NCBI GenBank assembly: GCA_046160345.1
Contig: JBJXGO010000117.1
Coordinates: 1 to 5,628 of the forward strand
Source of the DNA: M3007 sp046160345
GTDB taxonomy: Bacteria; Bacteroidota; Bacteroidia; Chitinophagales; Saprospiraceae
Reading direction: 5' to 3'
Length of the DNA stretch: 5,628 bases
Both the position numbers and the translations under genes were made by a program. This document shows positions 1 to 5,628 of this stretch, in pieces; position 1 is the first letter of the stretch; the number at the start of each line of letters is the position of its first letter. The notes beneath the pieces were generated by a model. That model saw nothing but the letters and a program-made list of their open reading frames with translations. It was not told the origin of the DNA and did no database searches.

Positions 1-14
1 AAAACCACCCTGCC

Positions 15-2849
15 ATGTCCACGATTGACAAACTCATTTGCAACAACCCGTACTACCCGCCAACGGTACATTGGAAAAACACCGGGGCGCAACAATACGA
101 ACGCCGCGAAGGTCGGCGGGAAGCGGGCTACACCGTCGCCACCCGCGAACAGGCGAAACAGGGGGCGGGTACATTCCGGGAACTGGTATTGGTCAACCAA
201 TTGCGCGAACGGGTAAGCCGTTGGCGTGGTGAAGGATACCAGTACACGTCCGGCACTACCCGGCGGCTGCTTAGGCATTGGACGGAACGCGACAAGCGGG
301 AAGGGTTGACCCAATTTTTCTTTTGCCAGATCGAAGCAATCGAAACGCTGATTTACCTAACCGAAACGCCGGAAGGCGCACAGTTTGCGCAAAAGATTCC
401 CGGCGATGGTGGTGCATTGCAGCGGCTTTGCTGCAAAATGGCAACAGGCACAGGAAAGACTTTGGTCATGGCAATGACCATTGCATGGCAGGTATTGAAC
501 AAAGTGAGCGACCCGCGCAACACGAAATTTTCTAAAAATGTCTTTGTGGTCGCGCCCAACCTGACCGTCAAAAGCCGCCTGCAAGTGTTGCACCCGGCAG
601 CCAAAAAAGGCGCGGGCGATTGGATGGAGGATAACTACTACGAAGCCCACAACATCGTACCATCGGAACTACTGCCCAACCTAAGGCAAGCCAATATCAT
701 CATTGAGAATTGGCACACGCTGGCATGGGATACGGAAGAAAAAATTGCCAAGCGTAAGTCGGTGGACAAGCGCGGCGCAAAAAGTGACCGTGCTTATGTC
801 CGCGAAGTGTTGGGTAGCAAAATGGCTTCGGAGAAAAACATACTTGTCCTCAATGACGAAGCCCATCACGCATGGCGCGTACCAGCCGAAGCCAAAGCCA
901 AAGGGCTGAAAAAAGAAGACATTAAAGACGCTACGATTTGGGTGGGCGGCTTGGATAGGATTCAAAAGACTTGCGGGATTTTACGCTGTTTCGATTTCAG
1001 TGCCACCCCATTCAGCCCGTCCGGGAAACAGAGTGATGAGGAAGCCGTGTTTTCGTGGATCGTGTCAGATTTTGGGTTGACCGATGCCATCGAATCGGGG
1101 TTGGTCAAAACGCCCCGCGTGGTCATTCGGTCAGATGGGCAATTGGCAAAAATCCGCCATGAAATCCACTCCAAACTTTACCATTTGTACGATGATGAGG
1201 AAGTAAAAGCCTCCCTGAATTACAAAGGAGCAGACCCGGCAATGGGCTTGCCCTCACTTATCCGCAATGCTTTTGTTTTGCTCAACGCCGATTGGTTGGC
1301 AAACTCTAAAAAGTGGATTGAGGGTGGGCAAAAGGTGCTGCCCGCTATGATTACGATTTGTAACAACACCGAAACGGCGGCACGGGTAAAGTATGAGTTT
1401 GATAAAAAATCCTTGCACGGCACAATCTCCGAAATGGAGAAATTGCCGCTTTACGAGCCTGACCGCATTCTGCAAATTGATTCCAAAATGTTGGATGATG
1501 CCGAAAGTCAGCGCGAAGCCATCCAACTTTCGAGCGATGACAACCTGACCAAAGACCAATTGGCCGAACGCTTGCGGCTGATGGTGGACACGGTTGGGCG
1601 CGTGGGACAACCGGGTGAACGGGTTTGCAATGTCATCGGGGTTAGTATGCTTTCCGAAGGTTGGGATGCCAAGACCGTGACCCACATCATGGGTTTGCGG
1701 GCGTTCACTTCGCAACTGCTTTGCGAACAGGTCATTGGGCGCGGTTTGCGCCGGGTATCCTACGATTTTGAAAACGGAGAGAACACGCTTTCGCCTGACA
1801 ACTTTCTGAAAGCCGAGTATGTCAATATTTTTGGCGTACCGTTTAGCATCATCCCGCAAGAAGGCGACGAAACCACCCCGCCCCCACCGCCGCCACCAAA
1901 AAACGAAATCAGGGTTGACCCGGAAAAAGTCGCGCATCAAATTGACTTGCCCAACATTTTGAGGATTGAAAATGTGATGCGTCCTTTGTTGACTATTGAC
2001 ACGGCAAGCGTGACGGATTTGGAAATTGACCCTTATCGGCTTATCACAATAGCCGAATTGGGTGCAGTGGTGGAGGGCAAGGGCGCGGCAAGGGATATTG
2101 CTAACATAGACCTGAAAGCCAGCACAGACACCCGCTTGCAAAGCGTGGTTTTCGCAGTCGCCCAACGGCTTTTCGAGCAAGAATACCAAAAGCAGACATG
2201 GAAGGGGCGAGAGCCTTTTCTATTTGTGCAGTTCCTTAAAATCGTCCAAGACTTTTTGGATTTAGGGAAAGTGCGATTGGTGCAAGACCTTTTCAGCGAT
2301 GACGAACAGCGTAAAAACATCGTGCTGATGCTCGCCATGAATGAGGTCGTGGGGCATATCCTCGCCAACGTCCGAGAACAAAATGCCGAGAAAATCGAAA
2401 TCATCCTCGACAAAGAACGCCCCATCATTTCGACGGCTGATATGCCTTTGTGGTTGACAAGCAAGCCCGTTTGGTCGGTTGAAAAGTGCCACCTCAATGC
2501 CTTTGCAATGGATAGCGGATGGGAAGCGAGCGAGGCGTTTTCTTTGGACAAAAACCCGCTTGTCGAATCATGGATAAAAAACGACCACCTTGGATTTGTG
2601 GTTTGGTATTTCGAGGATGGTGCGCCCAAACGATACTACCCGGACTTTGTGGCACGGCTCACCAACGGGGCGCGCGTCGTTATCGAAACCAAAGGGCAAA
2701 AGGACAAGTCCGCCCAAATTAAGCGGAAAGCCTTGCAAGGGTGGGTGAAGGCCGTTAATTCGATGGGGACTTGGGGGAAATGGTTTGAGGTGCTTTCTAC
2801 GCATCCGGCGGATTTGGAGGGGTTGTTGAGTAGGGGGATTGATATTTAA
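15..2849 (+). CDS. Type III restriction enzyme Res-like subunit: SF2 helicase with C-terminal PD-(D/E)XK nuclease
   Basis: The 944-residue product has the full motor of a superfamily 2 DNA translocase. Walker A is MATGTGKT (142-149, Lys148). The DEAH-type Walker B is NDEAHHAW (from 280, Asp281/Glu282). Motif III is DFSATPF (327-333). Motif V is SMLSEGWDAK (544-553) and the arginine-finger motif VI is QVIGRGLRR (572-580). Near the C-terminus YYPDF (Asp877) and ETK (Glu891, Lys893) give a PD-(D/E)XK nuclease signature, so the protein probably uses ATP to move on DNA and cuts it. A run of seven prolines (622-628) looks like a linker between motor and C-terminal part. Length and layout fit the Res-type enzymes annotated as the BPTD_3080 family; that family name is from memory. 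Such proteins usually act with an adenine methyltransferase, which is not visible here. The ATG is chosen because the N-terminal NNPYYPPTVHW segment looks like a family start, but the frame stays open to the window edge. All motifs look intact. Confidence 0.9.
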   Translation: MSTIDKLICNNPYYPPTVHWKNTGAQQYERREGRREAGYTVATREQAKQGAGTFRELVLVNQLRERVSRWRGEGYQYTSGTTRRLLRHWTERDKREGLTQFFFCQIEAIETLIYLTETPEGAQFAQKIPGDGGALQRLCCKMATGTGKTLVMAMTIAWQVLNKVSDPRNTKFSKNVFVVAPNLTVKSRLQVLHPAAKKGAGDWMEDNYYEAHNIVPSELLPNLRQANIIIENWHTLAWDTEEKIAKRKSVDKRGAKSDRAYVREVLGSKMASEKNILVLNDEAHHAWRVPAEAKAKGLKKEDIKDATIWVGGLDRIQKTCGILRCFDFSATPFSPSGKQSDEEAVFSWIVSDFGLTDAIESGLVKTPRVVIRSDGQLAKIRHEIHSKLYHLYDDEEVKASLNYKGADPAMGLPSLIRNAFVLLNADWLANSKKWIEGGQKVLPAMITICNNTETAARVKYEFDKKSLHGTISEMEKLPLYEPDRILQIDSKMLDDAESQREAIQLSSDDNLTKDQLAERLRLMVDTVGRVGQPGERVCNVIGVSMLSEGWDAKTVTHIMGLRAFTSQLLCEQVIGRGLRRVSYDFENGENTLSPDNFLKAEYVNIFGVPFSIIPQEGDETTPPPPPPPKNEIRVDPEKVAHQIDLPNILRIENVMRPLLTIDTASVTDLEIDPYRLITIAELGAVVEGKGAARDIANIDLKASTDTRLQSVVFAVAQRLFEQEYQKQTWKGREPFLFVQFLKIVQDFLDLGKVRLVQDLFSDDEQRKNIVLMLAMNEVVGHILANVREQNAEKIEIILDKERPIISTADMPLWLTSKPVWSVEKCHLNAFAMDSGWEASEAFSLDKNPLVESWIKNDHLGFVVWYFEDGAPKRYYPDFVARLTNGARVVIETKGQKDKSAQIKRKALQGWVKAVNSMGTWGKWFEVLSTHPADLEGLLSRGIDI

Positions 2850-2884
2850 ATCGAAACCAATTCTTAATATTAAAATTTTCAATT
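2850..2884 (+). promoter_or_regulatory. AT-rich leader between the Res-like gene and the exported-protein gene
   Basis: This 35-base gap is almost pure A/T near the next start. It contains the palindrome TTAATATTAA (2864-2873) overlapping AAAATTTT (2872-2879). No Shine-Dalgarno sequence is present; A/T-rich leaders without one are usual in Bacteroidota. It could serve as translation-initiation leader and perhaps part of a promoter, but no clear -33/-7 pair is seen. The gap is short enough for read-through from the upstream gene. Promoter function is inference only. Confidence 0.25.
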
Positions 2885-3817
2885 ATGAAAAACAATGCAA
2901 AAACCTTCCTCCAAGTCCTTCTTCTCACAATTGGTTACCATCAGATTGCTTTCTCTCAAAATGATTTAAGAGCTGCAATAATTCTAACTGATGCACCCAA
3001 CCCAGTAGTTTTAGATAGCTCTAAAACTATGAACAAAACAAAATTGCCCAATAAATCTATTGACGAACTAAAAAGTACAGATGTAATTAAGGATGAACAG
3101 CCATTGGTATACAGATTCGATGATGATCGAATCCCGTCAGGAAATCATAAAAAAAACATTCTTATTACTTTTTTCAAAGTAGGTAAACCTCCTCTTGAAA
3201 TAAGAAGTATCCTCAAATCAGTTATAGTATCAATTGATGGTAGCGATCCAAAGGAATTTTTTCCAAGCAGTGCAGAGGAAGGCAACAATTTTTATTGGAT
3301 ACCTCTAAAATCACTTAAAGGAGCTAAAAGTGGTAGTTTAGTTACTGTTACCCTTAAATTAAAAGATGAAGTAATTCTTCAAAAAGGCACAACTTACTAC
3401 TTTAACTACTTTGAAAAAAAATCATTCTATGGAGCTTTTAACAATAACCTTGGAGGCGTTTGGTTTCCTACTGGAATGTTTGCAACAAATTTTAACAATG
3501 GCAATAATGGCATAAACTTTGCCCCAATGCCACTTGGTATAGCTTGGGGCTTAAAGCAAAATTTTAAAAATTCCCAATTCTATTTGGGGTATTCAGCTAC
3601 CGCTAACTGGTTAATATACAATGATGACACCGACCCTGCAAACAAAAAATTTAGTTTATCAGCAGCTTCGCTCGGCCTTATGATTGACGTGGGAAATATT
3701 GGCAATATTGGTGTATGCTATGGCTTTGATTTTAGAAAAGAAACTCCAAATCCAAGATGGGCATTATTGGTTGGGATTTCTCCCGGTACACTTAACTTCC
3801 TTAAATCATCACATTAG
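2885..3817 (+). CDS. Exported beta-rich protein of unknown function, probably outer-membrane associated
   Basis: The 310-residue product begins with a signal peptide: a Lys-containing start, a hydrophobic core FLQVLLLTIG (8-17) and a likely cleavage in AFSQ around residues 24/25. There is no lipobox cysteine, so it is not an obvious lipoprotein. Residues about 26-175 form a mixed, beta-prone domain with strands such as NILITFF and SLVTVTLKL. From about Phe181 onward there are repeated amphipathic, aromatic- and glycine-rich strands (LGGVWFPTGMFAT, PLGIAWGLK, FYLGYSATANWLIYN, LSAASLGLMIDVG, NIGVCYGFDF, WALLVGISPG) of the kind seen in outer-membrane beta barrels. About six such strands are visible and the usual terminal aromatic residue is absent, so a small or partial barrel, or an oligomeric one, is possible. 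I do not recognise a named family. Composition is much more AT-rich than the upstream gene, suggesting separate origin. The start is the only good ATG before the signal peptide. Confidence 0.8.
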   Translation: MKNNAKTFLQVLLLTIGYHQIAFSQNDLRAAIILTDAPNPVVLDSSKTMNKTKLPNKSIDELKSTDVIKDEQPLVYRFDDDRIPSGNHKKNILITFFKVGKPPLEIRSILKSVIVSIDGSDPKEFFPSSAEEGNNFYWIPLKSLKGAKSGSLVTVTLKLKDEVILQKGTTYYFNYFEKKSFYGAFNNNLGGVWFPTGMFATNFNNGNNGINFAPMPLGIAWGLKQNFKNSQFYLGYSATANWLIYNDDTDPANKKFSLSAASLGLMIDVGNIGNIGVCYGFDFRKETPNPRWALLVGISPGTLNFLKSSH

Positions 3818-3830
3818 ATTTAAAGACGCT

Positions 3831-3870
3831 ATTTCAGAGGGCGAGTGAACCTATCCTCGCCTTCTGAAAT
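3831..3870 (+). terminator. Strong hairpin after the exported-protein gene, probable terminator
   Basis: Two 15-base arms (3831-3845 and 3856-3870) pair along their whole length, with one G-U wobble, around a 10-base loop (3846-3855). It starts 13 bases after the stop of the exported-protein gene and ends 35 bases before the next start. No T-run follows directly, so it is not a textbook intrinsic terminator. It may end or stabilise the upstream transcript and separate it from the P-loop gene. Confidence 0.6.
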
Positions 3871-3905
3871 ATTGATATAGTATGAACTTACAACCGTAAA
3901 CACTT

Positions 3906-4370
3906 ATGAAAAAAATTATTGCATTGAGCGGGAAAGGCAATTCTGGGAAAAGTCAAACCATCAGAATTTTAGCAGAAATGCTATTAAAAAAAGGTTGTAG
4001 ACCCATCGTTGGAGAAAATTTCCCAGAAATAATAATAGGTCGAACTGGTAAGCCAAGGGATTTTTGGCAAATTTTTGAGGCAAATGGTGTGATAGTTGGC
4101 GTTTCCAGTTCTGGAGACACCTATGGAGTTGTCCGATGGCAGCTCGATAATTTAATAAAATATGATTGCCAAGTTTGTATTTGTGCCTGCCGAACTTTTG
4201 ATAAAAAGCCTCCAGGAACAATTGCGGCAATCGAAGAAACCGTAGGTTATTCTAAGAATTTTCACCCCAAAAGGTTTGACGCAAATGATTTAACGCAAGC
4301 TGCAACAAATGAGCGGGACGCATTGGATTTGTTTAATTTGTTAGAATCGCACCTAACCAACCAGAGTTGA
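3906..4370 (+). CDS. Small P-loop NTP-binding protein of unknown role
   Basis: The 154-residue product starts with a beta strand leading into a Walker A motif, GKGNSGKS (9-16, Lys15), followed by a helix (TIRILAEMLLKKG). It therefore binds ATP or GTP. A second strand and turn, GVIVGVSSSGD (61-71), precedes a helix. Another hydrophobic strand follows, CQVCICACRT (88-97), which occupies the place of the Walker B strand but lacks the usual acidic residue at its end; Asp71 or Asp87 may play that part. Four cysteines fall within eight residues (88, 91, 93, 95). No helicase, kinase or other named domain is evident, and the protein is only one compact P-loop domain with no membrane segment. An in-frame TAA at 3897-3899 makes this ATG the earliest possible ATG start. 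The gene is AT-rich like the preceding one and separated from it by a hairpin. I recall similar small single-domain P-loop proteins in bacterial accessory regions, but cannot assign a function. Confidence 0.82.
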   Translation: MKKIIALSGKGNSGKSQTIRILAEMLLKKGCRPIVGENFPEIIIGRTGKPRDFWQIFEANGVIVGVSSSGDTYGVVRWQLDNLIKYDCQVCICACRTFDKKPPGTIAAIEETVGYSKNFHPKRFDANDLTQAATNERDALDLFNLLESHLTNQS

Positions 4371-4396
4371 GATTTCACCCGTATTTAAAAATCAGC

Positions 4397-4407
4397 CTAA
4401 GTCTTAG
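4397..4407. repeat. Short perfect palindrome CTAAG-T-CTTAG
   Basis: Five-base arms flank a single T just downstream of the P-loop gene, at the point where base composition shifts from AT-rich to more balanced. It could be a protein-binding site or chance; it is too short to act as a terminator. Confidence 0.2.
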
Positions 4408-4538
4408 ACAAGGCCGGGGACTCTTGCTACTGCTCGCAAGCCTTTGGCAGTGAGTTGGCGCGTATCGAGTATCTGTTTGGGCTTTATGAGCAGTACACCG
4501 CGCCGATGTTTGGTGGGGAAGGGAAGAAACAAAAATAA
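4401..4538 (+). pseudogene. Probable 3' remnant of a lost protein gene
   Basis: After an in-frame TAA at 4398-4400 the frame stays open for 45 codons and ends at TAA 4536-4538. No ATG lies near its beginning; the only one (4506) is eleven codons from the end. The later part reads ELARIEYLFGLYEQY (from 4452), then TAPMFGG, then a basic Lys/Gln tail. That is typical of the helical, charged C-terminus of a larger protein rather than random translation. Its composition is closer to the Res-like gene than to the AT-rich genes directly upstream. The best reading is the tail of a gene whose front was removed when the AT-rich segment arrived or by deletion. It might come from a restriction-modification partner, but that is a guess. 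A small unknown protein with a non-ATG start, or plain intergenic DNA, cannot be excluded. The whole 195-base gap 4371-4565 holds nothing else convincing. Confidence 0.35.
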
Positions 4539-4565
4539 CCTTTCATTCTAAAAGTCGTATTCGCC

Positions 4566-5628
4566 ATGCCTGAACCTACCAAGCCTAAATCCACAAAGGC
4601 AAAAGCAACAAAAACCAAGGCTGTCAATCCACCACAAGCCGCCTCTAAAATGGAGACTGCCGAGGAAGCCCCTTATGTAGAGCCGCCGTCAAATACTACT
4701 ACTTCTTTCCGTGCAAGCCCTCGAATAAGCGGCATCTTTACCGGGATTCGTGAGCATTGGCAGTTTACTTTAACTTTCATTGTTGCCTGCGTAGGGACAT
4801 GGCTACTTTTGAATCAGAATGACCTTTTAGGTAGCCAGAATAGCCTTTTGAAAAACCAAAACACCCTAATTCAACACCAAATGTCACTCGAAGAAGCCAG
4901 CCGACGTAGTGCATTGGTGATGCTAATGAGCAACATTATGGACAAAGTAGATGATGAGATAAAAGAGCAAAAAAACGCATTAAGGAGCAAAGGGATTTCA
5001 AAGACGGCAGTTGACACAATGAAGTTTTCATTGAGCCAGTCCTTAATTGGGCAAATTGCAGCCCTAAGTCATTCGTTCAAGCCTTATAAATTTATGGATG
5101 GAGATACAATTATCAGTAAACCCATAAGTCCCGAACGAGGCCAACTATTGATTACTTTAACACGGTTACCATTAGACACCAGTACATTAAATAAGATATT
5201 CCAAGGCTCGACTTTTGCGGAATCGGATTTGAGGGAGGCAAAATTGAGAGGGGCAAGTTTGACAGGGGCAGATTTAAATGGGGCAGATTTGAAGGGGGCA
5301 GATTTAGGAGAAGCGGATATGGGCGAAGCGGATATGGGTGGAGCGGATTTGAAGGGAGCGAATTTAAGTAAAGCGAATTTGAGTAAGGCGTATTTGAATG
5401 ATACAGACTTGAAATGGGCGGAATTTTTTGAGACGGTATTAATTGAGGCAGATTTGAGGCGAGCAGATTTAAGGAACGTGGAGTTGGGTGGGGCGCATTT
5501 GAGTGGGGCGCATTTGAGCGAGGCAAATTTAAGAGGTGCAGATTTGATGTGGATGGATTTTTGTGGAGTAGATTTGATGGATGCGGATTTGAGGGGGGCG
5601 AATTTGAGGGAAGCAAATTTGAATGAGG
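4566..5628 (+). CDS. Membrane-anchored pentapeptide-repeat protein, 3' end beyond the window
   Basis: The frame is open from this ATG to the window edge, giving 354 residues without a stop. Residues 1-65 are a Lys/Thr/Pro-rich tail (MPEPTKPKSTKAKATKTK at the start). One hydrophobic helix follows at about 67-82 (FTLTFIVACVGTWLLL). Next come four seven-residue repeats (83-110), then a helical segment (EASRRSALVMLMSNIMDKVDDEIKEQ in two pieces) and a spacer to about 214. From 215 to the edge run 28 unbroken pentapeptide units of the A(D/N)LXX type, which in known proteins form a right-handed four-sided beta helix; 28 units would make seven coils. By the positive-inside rule the basic tail is probably cytoplasmic, which would place the repeats outside the inner membrane. 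The opposite topology is possible. Pentapeptide proteins range from DNA-mimic gyrase protectors to scaffolds, so the role is unknown. The start is the only ATG near the frame's beginning; the frame is open back to TAA 4536 but holds no other ATG. Confidence 0.88.
   Translation, partial: MPEPTKPKSTKAKATKTKAVNPPQAASKMETAEEAPYVEPPSNTTTSFRASPRISGIFTGIREHWQFTLTFIVACVGTWLLLNQNDLLGSQNSLLKNQNTLIQHQMSLEEASRRSALVMLMSNIMDKVDDEIKEQKNALRSKGISKTAVDTMKFSLSQSLIGQIAALSHSFKPYKFMDGDTIISKPISPERGQLLITLTRLPLDTSTLNKIFQGSTFAESDLREAKLRGASLTGADLNGADLKGADLGEADMGEADMGGADLKGANLSKANLSKAYLNDTDLKWAEFFETVLIEADLRRADLRNVELGGAHLSGAHLSEANLRGADLMWMDFCGVDLMDADLRGANLREANLNE
4812..4895 (+). repeat. Four-fold heptad repeat after the transmembrane helix
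   Basis: Directly after the membrane segment the protein reads NQNDLLG, SQNSLLK, NQNTLIQ, HQMSLEE (residues 83-110). Position two is always Gln and position five always Leu, a seven-residue period expected of a short coiled-coil stalk. It may drive oligomerisation of the pentapeptide protein and hold the repeat domain away from the membrane. Confidence 0.65.
5208..5627 (+). repeat. 28 tandem pentapeptide (15-base) repeats
   Basis: Each unit encodes five residues with Leu, Met or Phe at the centre and usually Ala two before it. The order begins STFAE, SDLRE, AKLRG, ASLTG, ADLNG and ends ADLRG, ANLRE, ANLNE. Several neighbours are nearly identical in DNA: 5310-5324 against 5325-5339, and 5490-5504 against 5505-5519, each differing by one base. 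Units around AEFFE, TVLIE and MDFCG diverge most. The array continues to the window edge. Confidence 0.9.

Noticed and set aside
1254..2189. Long reverse-strand open frame of 311 codons inside the Res-like gene
   Set aside because: It lies wholly antisense to motifs V and VI and the C-terminal part of a clearly real gene, and its product is His/Arg/Phe-rich with no recognisable domain. It is a shadow of codon bias.
2033..2629. Reverse-strand open frame of 198 codons opposite the 3' part of the Res-like gene
   Set aside because: It is antisense to well-formed coding sequence and has a Ser/Arg/Thr-rich product without domain-like pattern.
3871..3905. Bacteroidota-type promoter upstream of the P-loop gene
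   Set aside because: A TTG occurs at 3872-3874, but no TAnnTTTG-like -7 element lies at the right spacing, so I do not call a promoter.
4539..4565. Possible in-frame continuation between the 4401-4538 remnant and the pentapeptide gene
   Set aside because: The two frames are the same and open between them, but TAA at 4536-4538 separates them and no sequence similarity suggests one original gene. A one-in-three frame coincidence is enough.
5152..5616. Reverse-strand open frame rich in Leu, Pro, Ser and Asn with a five-residue rhythm
   Set aside because: It is the antisense reading of the pentapeptide array; the periodicity comes from the 15-base units on the + strand.
5208..5627. Tandem 15-base repeats considered as a CRISPR array or iteron origin
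   Set aside because: The period is exactly five codons with no spacers, and the frame is open and encodes classic A(D/N)LXX units, so protein coding explains it.

Overview
The window reads as a piece of a Bacteroidota-like accessory region. The reasons are indirect. The second gene has a short Bacteroidota-style signal peptide ending in a Ser-Gln cleavage context. The start codons have A/T-rich leaders with no clear Shine-Dalgarno sequence. The AT-rich genes have a Lys/Asn/Phe-rich amino-acid style. I cannot name a genus. All credible genes lie on the + strand.

Layout. (1) 15-2849 is a complete, large type III restriction (Res)-like protein. It has a superfamily 2 helicase motor and a C-terminal PD-(D/E)XK nuclease, with base composition near half G+C. 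(2) 2885-3817 is an AT-rich gene for an exported, beta-rich protein of unknown function, probably outer-membrane associated. A strong hairpin at 3831-3870 follows it. (3) 3906-4370 is a small P-loop ATP/GTP-binding protein of unknown role with an unusual cysteine cluster. (4) 4401-4538 is a short open stretch that looks like the C-terminal end of a lost gene, with composition closer to the first gene than to its immediate neighbours. (5) 4566 to the window end is an open reading frame with no stop in the window. It encodes a basic N-terminal tail, one transmembrane helix, a four-fold heptad repeat and at least 28 tandem pentapeptide repeats.

How they may work together. The Res-like gene is probably one half of a restriction-modification or related anti-phage system. 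Its methyltransferase partner is not in the window and would be expected upstream. The AT-rich pair at about 2850-4390 looks compositionally inserted between the Res gene and the remnant-plus-pentapeptide segment, as is common in defence islands and other regions of gene turnover. Nothing in the sequence proves that the four genes form one system. The most intriguing parts are the membrane-anchored pentapeptide protein, whose repeats appear to be still duplicating at DNA level, the small P-loop protein and the gene remnant.
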